Assembly: GCA_020099315.1 (NCBI GenBank)
Contig: CP083650.1
Location: forward strand, 1,984,001-2,048,000
Source of the DNA: Citrobacter europaeus
GTDB taxonomy: Bacteria; Pseudomonadota; Gammaproteobacteria; Enterobacterales; Enterobacteriaceae
Direction of reading: 5' to 3'
Length of the DNA stretch: 64,000 bases
The translations under genes and the position numbers were made by a program. Every line of letters begins with the position of its first letter. Positions within the stretch are counted from its first letter, which is position 1. Positions 1-8,660 of the stretch are shown here, piece by piece. The notes beneath the pieces are model-generated. The model saw nothing but the letters and a program-made list of their open reading frames with translations. It ran no database searches and was not told the origin of the DNA.

Positions 1-66
1 TGGTCTGTTACGGACAACGTCACGTATTCCGATTTCAGCTGTAAATTTGAGCAGGTCATTGCTTAA
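1..66 (+). CDS. Phage minor tail protein, C-terminal end only (M-like)
   Basis: The first 21 codons of the window form an open frame that ends in TAA just before the L gene and continues off the left edge. In lambda the gene before L is M, a tail-tip component, so position and operon order suggest the end of an M-like minor tail protein. Only 21 residues are visible, so the family call rests on context. Confidence 0.5.
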   Translation, partial: WSVTDNVTYSDFSCKFEQVIA

Positions 67-74
67 GGATCCTT

Positions 75-770
75 ATGCAGGATATTCCTCAGAACACCCT
101 CAACGAAACCACGAAAACCGAACAGTCGGCCCGCATTGATTTGTGGGAAATCGACCTGACGGCCTTTGGTGGCCAGCGTTACTATTTTTCAAATGAACTG
201 AATGAGAGGGGCGAGCCGGTCACCTGGCAGGGCCGGAAGTATGACGTTTACCCGATACAGGGAACCGGGTTCGACCTGGTAGGGAAAGGGACTACCGCCC
301 GCCCGACGCTGGCGGTGTCGAACCTGTTTGGCATGGTTACGGGACTTGCGGCAGATATGCAGAGCCTCGTCGGGGCCACGGTGGTAAGGCATGTTGTGTA
401 CGCCCGTTTTCTCGATGCGGTGAACTTTACAGGCGGCAACCCGGAGGCCGATCCGGAACAGGAAGTAGTCAGCCGCTGGGTGATTGAACAACTGTCAGAG
501 CTGAAAGCCACCACGGCGACCTTCGTACTGGCCACACCGACCGAAACGGACGGCAGCGTGTTTCCGGCGCGGATCATGCTGGCTGATGTCTGCAACTGGA
601 CCTACCGTTCTGAGGAGTGTGGGTATGCCGGGCCGCCTGTGGCGGATGAATTTGACAAACCCACGGCAGACCCGGCAAAAGATGTCTGCAGCAAATGCCG
701 TACCGGCTGCGAGCTGCGTGATAACCTGCCGCGCATCGGCTGCTTCCTTTCGATTAACCGTCTTTCCTGA
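75..770 (+). CDS. L: Phage minor tail protein L
   Basis: The 231-residue product matches lambda gpL (232 aa) throughout, including the N-terminal QDI-TLNE start and the RPTLxVSNL and MQSLVG stretches. gpL belongs to the baseplate-like tail tip together with J, I and K. Six cysteines lie in the C-terminal third (173, 182, 205, 208, 212, 223); gpL proteins are known to bind an iron-sulfur cluster through cysteines of this region. The ATG sits eight bases after the preceding stop, behind an AGGA-type ribosome site. Its stop overlaps the start of K (TGATG), as expected for translational coupling in the tail operon. Confidence 0.93.
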   Translation: MQDIPQNTLNETTKTEQSARIDLWEIDLTAFGGQRYYFSNELNERGEPVTWQGRKYDVYPIQGTGFDLVGKGTTARPTLAVSNLFGMVTGLAADMQSLVGATVVRHVVYARFLDAVNFTGGNPEADPEQEVVSRWVIEQLSELKATTATFVLATPTETDGSVFPARIMLADVCNWTYRSEECGYAGPPVADEFDKPTADPAKDVCSKCRTGCELRDNLPRIGCFLSINRLS

Positions 771-1516
771 TGGATACACCCATGAACAAAACTATCCTGG
801 CGCATGCCGCTGCGTGTGCGCCGGCTGAATCGTGCGGCTATGTGGTGAAGACACCTGCCGGGGAGCTGTATTTTCCCTGCCAGAATCTTTCCGCTGAACC
901 GACAATGTATTTCCGCATGGATCCGGCAGATTACCTTCAGGTGCAGGCGGCAGGCGATGTGGTGGCCCTGGTCCACAGCCATCCCGATGGACTGCCGTTT
1001 CTCAGCGATGTTGATCGCCGCCTGCAGGTTCAGAGTGACCTGCCGTGGTGGCTGGTCTGCGATGACCGGATATACAAATTTCGTTGCATGCCGTTTCTCA
1101 CCGGGCGGGCATTTGAGCATGGCGTGACGGACTGTTACACCCTGTTCCGCGATGCGTACCATCTGGCCGGTATTGAGATGCCGGATTTTGCGCGGAAGGA
1201 GGACTGGTGGAAGCAGGGGGATAATCTGTATCTGGATAATCTGGAGGCGACCGGTTTTTACCGGGTGAATGCCACAGAGGCCCAGCCCGGAGACATTCTG
1301 ATTTGTTGTTTTGGTTCATCGGTTGCCAACCATGCTGCGATTTACTGCGGCGACGGCGAACTGTTGCACCATATTCCTGACCAGCTCAGTAAACGCGAGA
1401 GGTATACCGACAAATGGCAACGCCGCACACACTCGATATGGCGACACCGGGCATGGCACGAGTCTGCCTTCACGGGGATTTACAACGATTTGGCCGCCGC
1501 TTCAGCCTCAGTATAA
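770..1516 (+). CDS. K: Phage tail assembly protein K (JAMM metalloprotease plus NlpC/P60)
   Basis: Two-domain lambda gpK-like protein of 248 aa. The N-terminal MPN/JAB domain shows the JAMM zinc motif (His69, His71, Asp80 in HSHPDGLPFLSD). The C-terminal NlpC/P60 peptidase domain shows the nucleophile in DCYTLF (Cys122) and the histidine near 188. Proteins of this type help assemble the tail tip and may cut peptidoglycan during DNA entry. The start overlaps the L stop; an alternative ATG lies 12 bases further on. The 3' end overlaps the start of I by about 100 bases in another frame, the same arrangement as in lambda. Confidence 0.92.
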   Translation: MDTPMNKTILAHAAACAPAESCGYVVKTPAGELYFPCQNLSAEPTMYFRMDPADYLQVQAAGDVVALVHSHPDGLPFLSDVDRRLQVQSDLPWWLVCDDRIYKFRCMPFLTGRAFEHGVTDCYTLFRDAYHLAGIEMPDFARKEDWWKQGDNLYLDNLEATGFYRVNATEAQPGDILICCFGSSVANHAAIYCGDGELLHHIPDQLSKRERYTDKWQRRTHSIWRHRAWHESAFTGIYNDLAAASASV

Positions 1517-2091
1517 AAACGGGGGCCGAGGCCATTTACGCGCTGGCCATGCAGGTTCCGGGCTTCCGGCAGAAAATGAATGATGGCTGGTATCAGATAC
1601 GCATTGCGGGCCTGGATGTGAATGAAACCAGCCTGTCAGCCCGTCTGCACGAGCCGCTGCCGGACGGTGCCATTATTCATATTGTCCCACGCATGGCTGG
1701 GGCTAAATCCGGTGGTCTGTTCCAGGTGGTGCTGGGAGCAGTAGCAATAGCCGCGTCCTTTTTTACAGCAGGGGCTTCACTGGCCGCCTGGGGAGCAGCG
1801 TTATCTGCCGGTGCTATTTCGGCATCCTCGGTTCTGTTTTCTATGGGGGCGGCCATGATGCTGGGTGGTGTGGCGCAGATGCTGACGCCGCAGGCAAAAA
1901 TCCCCTCGTCCCGGCAGACCGATAACGGCAAACAGAACACCTGGTTTTCGTCGCTGGACAACATGATGGCGCAGGGTAATGCCCTGCCGGTGTTATACGG
2001 TGAAATGCTGGTCGGATCCCGCGCGATCTCCCAGGAAATCAGCACACGGGATGAAGGTGGCGGGGGGCAGGTGGTGATCATCGGTCGCTGA
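1414..2091 (+). CDS. I: Phage tail assembly protein I
   Basis: The 225-residue product aligns along its length with lambda gpI (223 aa): an N-terminal ubiquitin-like part (GMARVCLHGDLQRFGRR, TGAEAIYALA), a Gly/Ala-rich hydrophobic middle (about 100-160) and the conserved end LPVLYGEMLVGSR...GGQVVIIGR. gpI takes part in tail-tip initiation with L, K and J and is not found in the finished tail. It overlaps K in a different frame. The gap to J holds a strong stem-loop at 2117-2142. Confidence 0.92.
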   Translation: MATPHTLDMATPGMARVCLHGDLQRFGRRFSLSIKTGAEAIYALAMQVPGFRQKMNDGWYQIRIAGLDVNETSLSARLHEPLPDGAIIHIVPRMAGAKSGGLFQVVLGAVAIAASFFTAGASLAAWGAALSAGAISASSVLFSMGAAMMLGGVAQMLTPQAKIPSSRQTDNGKQNTWFSSLDNMMAQGNALPVLYGEMLVGSRAISQEISTRDEGGGGQVVIIGR

Positions 2092-2116
2092 CTTACTGCA
2101 GCATATTTGTATTTAC

Positions 2117-2142
2117 ACAGAACCGCCTCCGGGCGGTTCTGT
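2117..2142. repeat. Perfect stem-loop between I and J
   Basis: An 11-bp perfect inverted repeat (ACAGAACCGCC and its complement) with a TCCG loop sits 25 bases after the I stop and 20 bases before the J start. There is no U-tract, so it is not a normal terminator. It may protect mRNA ends or tune expression between tail genes (inference). Confidence 0.7.
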
Positions 2143-2162
2143 CGTTTCAGAGGGAACAGATT

Positions 2163-5100
2163 ATGGGTAAGGGTGGTGGCAGCAGTAAAACACCGCATGA
2201 GGCTCCTGACGACCTGAAATCCAGTCAGATGCTGACGGTAGTTGATGCCATCTGCGAGGGGCCGATTGAAGGTCCTGTGGACGGGCTGAAGAGTGTCAGA
2301 ATTAACAAAACGCCGGTCCTCGACAGCGACGGTAACGCGATGGTTCATGGTGTCACCGTGGTTTACCGCGTGGGGGAGGATGAGCAAACCGCGATGGAGG
2401 GATTCGAAGACTCCGGGGCGGAAACCCTGCTGGGTGTGGAGGTGAAGAAGTCAGAGCCGGTAACCCGCACGATTACCACTAAAACGCTGGACCGTCTGCG
2501 CTTTACCTTTGGTGTGCAGTCGCTGGTCAGTACCAGTACCAAAGGCGATCGCAACCCGACCAGCGTACAGATGCAGATCCAGTTTCGCCGGGAAGGTAAG
2601 TGGCAGGTGGAACGGAATATCACCATTACAGGTAAAACGACCACGCAGTTTCTGGCATCTGTGGTGATTGATGATTTACCGCCCCGACCGTTTGAAGTCC
2701 GCATGCTACGCCTCACTGATGACAGTACGACAGACCTGCTGCAGAACAAAACGGTGTGGTCGGGCTATACCGAAATTATCGATGTGAAACAACGTTACCC
2801 GAATACCGCTGTTATCGGCGTAAAAGTGGACGCGGAGCAGTTTGGCAGCCAGCAGGTCACGCGAAACTATCTCCTGCGCGGGCGTATTGTGCCGGTGCCG
2901 TCAAATTACGACCCGTTAACGCGGACTTATACGGGACTCTGGGACGGGACGTTTAAACCCGCCTGGACAGATAATCCGGCCTGGTGTGTGCTGGATATGC
3001 TGACTCACCCGCGCTATGGCATGGGAAGCCGCATTGGTGTTGCCGATGTGGACAAGTGGGCGCTGTATGCCATTGCACAGTACTGCGATCAGCCTGTCCC
3101 TGACGGTTTTGGCAGGACTGAGCCGCGTATCACCTGCAATGCGTATCTGACGGAGCAGCGTAAAGCGTGGGACGTGCTGGGGGACTTTTGTTCCCTGATG
3201 CGCTGCATGCCGGTCTGGAACGGCAGCGCCCTGACGTTTGTACAGGACCGGCCCGCCGATAAAGTCTGGACTTATACACAAAGTAATGTGGTCATGCCCG
3301 CTGACGGTGCGCCGTTCATCCACAGCTTCAGCGCACTGAAAGAGCGCCATAATGCCGCCGAGGTCCGTTACACCGACCCGAATAACGGCTGGGAAACGTC
3401 CACCGAGCTGGTGGAAAACGATGCTGCCATCCGGCGCTACGGTCGCAACGTTCTGAAGATGGATGCGTTCGCCTGTACCAGCCGTGGGCAGGCGCACCGC
3501 GCCGGACTGTGGGCCATCACCACCGAATTGCTGGAAACACAGACGGTGGATTTTTCCGTAGGGGCTGAGGGATTACGCCACGTTCCCGGCGATATCATTG
3601 AGGTCTGCGACAGTGATTATGCCGGTGTGACCGTGGGCGGACGCGTCCTGTCGGTCGACAGCCTTACGCGCACGCTCACGCTGGACCGTGAGGTGGAGAT
3701 ACCGGCAGGCGGCAATGTTGTGCTGAACCTAGTGGGCAGCGATGGCCAGCCTGTTACCGTAGCAGTTACCGCACATCCGGCTCCGGACCGCGTGACCGTC
3801 AGCCAGTTACCCGATGGCGTGGCGGCGTACAGCGTGTGGGGGCTGAAACTGCCGGACCTGCGCCAGCGCCTGTTTCGCTGTGTGGCCATACGGGAAAACG
3901 ATGACGGCACGTATGCCATTACCGCCGTACAGCATGTTCCGGAGAAAGGATCCATTGTGGACAACGGGGCGACGTTTGATCCGTTTCCGGACACCGGTAT
4001 AACGAATACGCCGCCTGCCGTACAGCACCTGACCACAGAGATTCTGGCAGAGGAGGGGCAGTATCAGGCGCGGGCGCGATGGGATACCCCGCGTGTGGTT
4101 AAGGGGGTTAACTTCTCCCTGCGCCTGACGGTGAAAGCGGAAGATAACAGCGACCGGCTGGCCAGCAGCCTGACCCTGACAAAAACGGAGCACACTTTCC
4201 GTAACCTGACGCCGGGACGTTACACCCTGACGGTCCGGGCAGTGAACAGCCAGGGCCAGCAGGGCGACCCCGCCAGCACGGATTTCAGCATCGCCGCACC
4301 CGCAGTACCGTCTTATGTTGAACTGACTCCCGGCTATTTCCAGATAACCGCCACCCCGCGCCAGGCGGTATATGACCCCACAGTGCAGTATGAATTCTGG
4401 TTTACGGATACGCAGATTGCCGATATCCGCCAGGTGGAAACCGATGCGCGTTATCTCGGCACCGCGCTGTACTGGATTGCAGCAAACGCGAATATCAAAC
4501 CCGGCAAGGATTATTACTTCTATATCCGGGCCGTGAACCAGGTCGGGAAATCGGCGTTCGTGGAGGCTAAAGGGCAGGCCAGCAACGATGCGGCGGGTTA
4601 CCTGGATTTCTTCAAAGGGGAAATCACCGAAAGCCATCTTGGGAAAGAGCTGCTGGAGAAGGTGGAGCTGACGGAAGACAACGCCAGCCGGCTGGATGAG
4701 TTTTCGAAAGAATGGCAGGACGCGAACGACAAATGGAATGCCATGTGGGGCGTGAAGATAGAGCAGACCAAAGACGGGAAGCACTATGTGGCTGGTCTGG
4801 GCCTGAGCATGGAAGACACGGAAGAAGGGAAGGTAAGCCAGTTCCTGGTGGCAGCAAACCGTATCGCGTTTATCGACCCGGCAAACGGTAATGAGACCCC
4901 GATGTTTGTGGCTCAGGGGAATCAGATATTTATGAACGAGGTGTTCCTCAAGTATCTGACGGCTCCCACTATCACCAGCGGCGGGAACCCGCCGACCTTT
5001 ATGCTGACGCCTGCCGGCAGGCTGACCGCCCGTAATGCGGATATCAGCGGCCATATCAGTGCAAACTCTGGTGCTCTCAACAATGTGACCATTGAGGAAA

Positions 5101-5549
5101 ACTGCACCATCAAGGGGACGATGCGGGCAGAGAAGATTGTTGGCGATATCGTTAAAGCAGTTGGAGGGGCTTTCCCCGGTACCCCGCGTTACCCGAATGG
5201 AACCCTCACGGTCCAGATACAGGATGATCACGATTTTGATCGGCAGATAATTATTCCCCCCATCACTTTTGCAGGAGCAAGTGGGCAATCAGCCACAAGT
5301 AATGACCGGTGGACAGATTGTGGGCTTGTTGTGAAGCACAACGGCAGAGAGATATACAACGCATATCCCGCAATTCCAACGAAATCATTCAGTACAGTCA
5401 TTGATATGCCAGCAGGATCTGGAAATGTGACCCTGAGTTTTACGGTTTCATCTAAGGGTAATGGTGGTGGTGGTGATAGCCCGGCTTTTATCAGTAACCT
5501 GCTGGTCATGGTGGTGAAGAAGAACAGCACAGGCATCAGCATTTACTGA
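2163..5549 (+). CDS. J: Phage tail tip host-specificity protein J
   Basis: The 1128-residue product matches lambda gpJ (1132 aa): N-terminal GKGGGSSKTPHEAPDDLKSSQMLTVVDAICEGPIEG, a large conserved tail-tip body, fibronectin-like segments around residues 620-800, then a variable C-terminus. J forms the central tip fibre; in lambda its last part binds the outer-membrane receptor. The conserved body is GC-rich, whereas the last 130 residues or so (from about base 5,160) read more AT-rich, fitting a module exchanged to change host range. The stop abuts the next operon segment, with the fibre gene starting 53 bases later. Confidence 0.95.
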   Translation: MGKGGGSSKTPHEAPDDLKSSQMLTVVDAICEGPIEGPVDGLKSVRINKTPVLDSDGNAMVHGVTVVYRVGEDEQTAMEGFEDSGAETLLGVEVKKSEPVTRTITTKTLDRLRFTFGVQSLVSTSTKGDRNPTSVQMQIQFRREGKWQVERNITITGKTTTQFLASVVIDDLPPRPFEVRMLRLTDDSTTDLLQNKTVWSGYTEIIDVKQRYPNTAVIGVKVDAEQFGSQQVTRNYLLRGRIVPVPSNYDPLTRTYTGLWDGTFKPAWTDNPAWCVLDMLTHPRYGMGSRIGVADVDKWALYAIAQYCDQPVPDGFGRTEPRITCNAYLTEQRKAWDVLGDFCSLMRCMPVWNGSALTFVQDRPADKVWTYTQSNVVMPADGAPFIHSFSALKERHNAAEVRYTDPNNGWETSTELVENDAAIRRYGRNVLKMDAFACTSRGQAHRAGLWAITTELLETQTVDFSVGAEGLRHVPGDIIEVCDSDYAGVTVGGRVLSVDSLTRTLTLDREVEIPAGGNVVLNLVGSDGQPVTVAVTAHPAPDRVTVSQLPDGVAAYSVWGLKLPDLRQRLFRCVAIRENDDGTYAITAVQHVPEKGSIVDNGATFDPFPDTGITNTPPAVQHLTTEILAEEGQYQARARWDTPRVVKGVNFSLRLTVKAEDNSDRLASSLTLTKTEHTFRNLTPGRYTLTVRAVNSQGQQGDPASTDFSIAAPAVPSYVELTPGYFQITATPRQAVYDPTVQYEFWFTDTQIADIRQVETDARYLGTALYWIAANANIKPGKDYYFYIRAVNQVGKSAFVEAKGQASNDAAGYLDFFKGEITESHLGKELLEKVELTEDNASRLDEFSKEWQDANDKWNAMWGVKIEQTKDGKHYVAGLGLSMEDTEEGKVSQFLVAANRIAFIDPANGNETPMFVAQGNQIFMNEVFLKYLTAPTITSGGNPPTFMLTPAGRLTARNADISGHISANSGALNNVTIEENCTIKGTMRAEKIVGDIVKAVGGAFPGTPRYPNGTLTVQIQDDHDFDRQIIIPPITFAGASGQSATSNDRWTDCGLVVKHNGREIYNAYPAIPTKSFSTVIDMPAGSGNVTLSFTVSSKGNGGGGDSPAFISNLLVMVVKKNSTGISIY

Positions 5550-5602
5550 TGACTGAATCCCAAAACGAGCGCTCATTCGGGCGTTTTTTTTATGGAGGAA
5601 CT

Positions 5603-7555
5603 ATGGCAGTACTTATCTCTGGCGTATTAAAAGACGGAGCGGGGAAACCGGTACAGGACTGCATCATCCAACTGAATGCGAAGAAAACCAGCGCGACCGT
5701 TGTTGTGGAGGTTATGTCATCCTCTGTTACGGACGCGAACGGCCATTACAGCATTGAGGCTGAACCGGGTTATTACAGTGTGTCATTGCAGCGGGAAGGT
5801 TTTCCTCTCTCAGTGGCTGGCGATATTTACGTGGCCCCGACCGATACGCCGGATACCCTGAATGCGTTTCTCGATGCGCCAAAGGACGCGGACCTGCGTC
5901 CGGAGGTGATGAAACGTTTTGAGGAAATGGTAAACCGCGTAGTGGATTTGAGCGGTACAACAGAGAAGGATCGGGAACGAGCCGAACTGGCCGCACAGTC
6001 AGCGGAGCAGAGTAAAGACGCGGCAGCGTTGTCTGCAACGGCTGCGGCAGAGTCACAGCGCCAGGCGGCACTCTCTGCGGGTGCTGCTGATGATTCTGCC
6101 CGGTCTGCTGCAGATAATGCCCGACAGACCGCGCAGAACGTTCTGGCCAGCAGTGCAGATGCTGACAGTGCGGCAAAGTCGGCACAGACAGCGACGGAAA
6201 AGGCCGGAAAGGCAAAGATCGCCGCTGATGCGGCACAGAAAGCGCAGCAGGAGGCAGGCGCTTTGGCACAGTCTGCAGCAGGGAGTGCCGGAAGTGCATC
6301 TGCGTCAGCACAAACAGCAGGTGAGCATGCCGGTAATGCAGCCGCATCTGAAACCTCAGTGCGTGAAAACGTCCTCACGGCTATACAGGCTGCAGAACAG
6401 GGGGATAACAGCGCTGCAGCTGCAGCGCTAAGTGAACAGCATGCCAGGGAGTTCTATGAAAAGGCTGCTAAATCAGAGACTGAGGCAGCAGGCAGTGCAC
6501 AATCGGCTTCCTTAAGTGAAGCATCAGCATTGCAGGCTGCGAAAACTGCTGAGAATCAACAAAATGCAGCCACTGAGAGTGCCACTCGCGCAGAGCAGGC
6601 CAGAGATGAGGCCCTGACGCTGCGCGATGAAGCTCAGGAAGACACCCTGAATGCCCGGAACAGTGCACAGGCTGCTGCTGCCAGTGAGAAAGAAAGTGGA
6701 CAGGCAAGGAATGAAGCACAGCTCCTTGCTGAACAGGCCAGAAGTGCAGCCTCAAAAGCCGCCGCTGATACCATTAAAGAGATACAGGAAAGTGAAGACC
6801 TCAGTGGTCCGCCAGGTCCGCAGGGGCCAGCAGGTGCAAAAGGTGAAAAGGGTGACAAGGGAGACATCGGGTTAACGGGGGCAACAGGACCAATTGGCCC
6901 TGCTGGTCCGCAAGGACAGGCAGGTGCAAAAGGCGAAAAGGGTGACAAGGGAGACACCGGGCTAACGGGGTCTACAGGACCAATAGGCCCTGTAGGTCCG
7001 CAGGGGCCAGCAGGTGCAAAAGGTGAAAAGGGTGATACCGGATTAACGGGGGCAACAGGACCAACTGGCCCTGCAGGTCCGCAGGGACCGGCAGGTGTAA
7101 AAGGGGATAAGGGAGATAAAGGGGATACCGGGTTAACAGGACCACAGGGACCACAAGGACCTGTAGGCGCTAAGGGTGCAACAGGAGCTACTGGACCACA
7201 AGGACCAGTAGGTGCAAAGGGAGCAACAGGCGCTACGGGACCGCAAGGGCCGCAGGGACCAGCAGGCGCACCAGCGGGTGCTCTTCATGCTGTAGGTTCG
7301 TTTGCGCTGGCATATATGAGTGTTGGAGCACCTCTTGCCCCAGGCGCAACCGTTGCAGGGGGGAGTCTCAAGGCTTGCGGCATTATTTTTCCACCGGATC
7401 GTTATAGTACATACACTATTGATGCCTACAGGTCGGGTGTTCAATATGGGCCTTACCCTCTTCCGGGGACGTGGCGAGCTTGCGGCATTATCTCAAACCA
7501 GTGGCCAAACGGTACTACTTCGCATTATGTAGGTCTTTTTCAGAGAATTTCATAA
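5603..7555 (+). CDS. Phage side tail fibre protein with collagen-like repeats
   Basis: Stf-like tail fibre of 650 aa starting at the ATG behind a GGAGGA site (an in-frame ATG 54 bases upstream lacks one). Order: N-terminal fibre-attachment domain (about 1-115, the lambdoid prophage tail fibre N-domain with an Ig/transthyretin-like look), a long Ala/Ser/Gln-rich coiled-coil stretch (about 120-395), an uninterrupted Gly-X-Y collagen-like helix (about 402-558), and a short C-terminal head of 92 residues with two repeated ACGII elements. Such fibres trimerise and bind a cell-surface receptor through the tip. The collagen part is encoded by tandem DNA repeats, so length changes are plausible. The downstream tfa gene is its expected chaperone partner. 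Confidence 0.9.
   Translation: MAVLISGVLKDGAGKPVQDCIIQLNAKKTSATVVVEVMSSSVTDANGHYSIEAEPGYYSVSLQREGFPLSVAGDIYVAPTDTPDTLNAFLDAPKDADLRPEVMKRFEEMVNRVVDLSGTTEKDRERAELAAQSAEQSKDAAALSATAAAESQRQAALSAGAADDSARSAADNARQTAQNVLASSADADSAAKSAQTATEKAGKAKIAADAAQKAQQEAGALAQSAAGSAGSASASAQTAGEHAGNAAASETSVRENVLTAIQAAEQGDNSAAAAALSEQHAREFYEKAAKSETEAAGSAQSASLSEASALQAAKTAENQQNAATESATRAEQARDEALTLRDEAQEDTLNARNSAQAAAASEKESGQARNEAQLLAEQARSAASKAAADTIKEIQESEDLSGPPGPQGPAGAKGEKGDKGDIGLTGATGPIGPAGPQGQAGAKGEKGDKGDTGLTGSTGPIGPVGPQGPAGAKGEKGDTGLTGATGPTGPAGPQGPAGVKGDKGDKGDTGLTGPQGPQGPVGAKGATGATGPQGPVGAKGATGATGPQGPQGPAGAPAGALHAVGSFALAYMSVGAPLAPGATVAGGSLKACGIIFPPDRYSTYTIDAYRSGVQYGPYPLPGTWRACGIISNQWPNGTTSHYVGLFQRIS
6806..7276 (+). repeat. 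Tandem repeats encoding the collagen-like Gly-X-Y segment
   Basis: The block GCAGGTGCAAAAGG recurs at about 6830, 6920, 7010 and 7091, giving unit lengths of 90, 90 and 81 bases, all multiples of three. Shorter 33-base-type repeats follow (GCAACAGGCGCTACGGGACC-like) to about 7276. The units differ by a few substitutions, so the array is not freshly expanded. Confidence 0.85.
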
Positions 7556-7566
7556 AAGGAGATTGT

Positions 7567-8154
7567 ATGAACATTGAGGGCATTCAGGCTCCTGAGTGGG
7601 CGAATAAAGAACATACAGCGATTAACTGCAGGGTTAAATTTGCAGAGTTTGATGAGTTTCTGCCGTTCACTGCATGCCCGAATGATTTTGAGGAGCATGG
7701 ACGCCGTATCTACAGCGAGCTTGAATCAGGAAAGTATGGACCTGTCGCCCCTTTTATTGTGACTGACAGGATGGTGGAGGATTTACGAAATCAGAAACTG
7801 ACTGAAATCAGCAACTGGCGTGACGTTCAGGAAAGCGCCAACATTATTTTTGAACTGGACAATCGCCGGTGGGATGGAGGCAAAGCGTCGCAGGAGCGCC
7901 TTGCGCCCGTGGTTATGGCTGGCAGCTCAGGACAGTTACCGGAAGGGTTCTTCTGGACGGATGCGGATAACCACGATGTTCCGGTGAATTTTGCGTTCCT
8001 GCAACAGCTTGAGGCGGCGATGATGCAGTCAATGGTGATGCATGGCTTCAGAATTCACGAACGGCAGAGGCAGATGAAATCGGAGGTAGCGTTACTTACA
8101 GATATTAATGCAATTGCTGAATATCCAGTTGGTTGGCGTGAAAGTAAGCAATGA
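7567..8154 (+). CDS. Tail fibre assembly protein (Tfa-like, DUF4376 type)
   Basis: 195-residue protein starting at an ATG preceded by AAAAGGAGATT, 12 bases after the fibre gene. The first half (IQAPEWANKEHTAINCRV...) is unremarkable. The second half, with WRDVQESANIIFELDNRRWDGG and FFWTDADNHDVPV, is typical of the DUF4376 domain found in proteins that follow tail fibre genes. Such products help fold or cap fibres. Context and domain agree; biochemical function is inferred from family. Confidence 0.8.
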   Translation: MNIEGIQAPEWANKEHTAINCRVKFAEFDEFLPFTACPNDFEEHGRRIYSELESGKYGPVAPFIVTDRMVEDLRNQKLTEISNWRDVQESANIIFELDNRRWDGGKASQERLAPVVMAGSSGQLPEGFFWTDADNHDVPVNFAFLQQLEAAMMQSMVMHGFRIHERQRQMKSEVALLTDINAIAEYPVGWRESKQ

Positions 8155-8385
8155 GCTGGTTCATCTTTCTAAACGTTTAATGATGCGTGTAATCGATAAC
8201 CTCTTAATACAAACCATCTACAGAGTATCCAACCTGATTAAAAGACTTGGTAGCGGAGTTACTCTTTTTCCTCAAAGCCCACATACGTGGGCACTAGTGC
8301 TTCAGTCATGAATCAGCCACATATCAGCATCTTCAAACTGAATGCAATATAGAGAGACGGGCACAGATATCAGAAAACTGGGGTA
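8155..8385. other. Gap after the tail operon, no gene recognised
   Basis: No convincing coding sequence. A 67-codon open frame here has no good ribosome site and no recognisable product. The stretch joins the tail operon to a umuC remnant and may be decayed coding DNA. Confidence 0.5.
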
Positions 8386-8618
8386 ATGCTAGGGGACTTC
8401 TTCAGTCAAGGCATCGCACAGTTGAATCTGTTCGATGATAATGCGTCTCGCCGGGGTAGTGAGAAGTTGATGGAATTTCTGGATCGCCTGAATGCAAAGG
8501 AAGGCAAGGGGGCGATATTTTTTCAGGGCAGGGTCTTGAGCCGAATCGGTTGATGAAACGTGAAATGCTTTCTCCACGTTATACAACACGGGATACTGAT
8601 ATTTTGACAGTTCGATAA
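8386..8618 (+). pseudogene. Remnant of umuC (DNA polymerase V catalytic subunit), 3' end only
   Basis: Bases 8386-8553 read SQGIAQLNLFDDNASRRGSEKL and continue as MEFLDRLNAKEGKGAIFF, the conserved C-terminal region of UmuC/MucB/ImpB (little finger and beta-clamp-binding QLNLF motif), then hit TGA. The frame is restored from 8550 as LMKREMLSPRYTTRDTDILTVR and ends at TAA 8616-8618, matching the normal UmuC C-terminus. The gene is therefore 5'-truncated and frameshifted near 8,545. Many enteric prophages carry umuDC-type genes after the tail fibres, so this is probably a phage-borne polymerase V gene that has been lost. Confidence 0.88.
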
Positions 8619-8660
8619 ATTGTATATAGATTGTCATGAACGAGGCATACCTTCTAATTA

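Noticed and set aside
6806..7276. CRISPR array
   Set aside because: Repeats are coding, in frame, of 81-90 bases with no unique spacers; they encode Gly-X-Y collagen repeats.
8389..8637. 82-codon minus-strand frame
   Set aside because: It is opposite the umuC remnant, whose plus-strand translation clearly matches UmuC.
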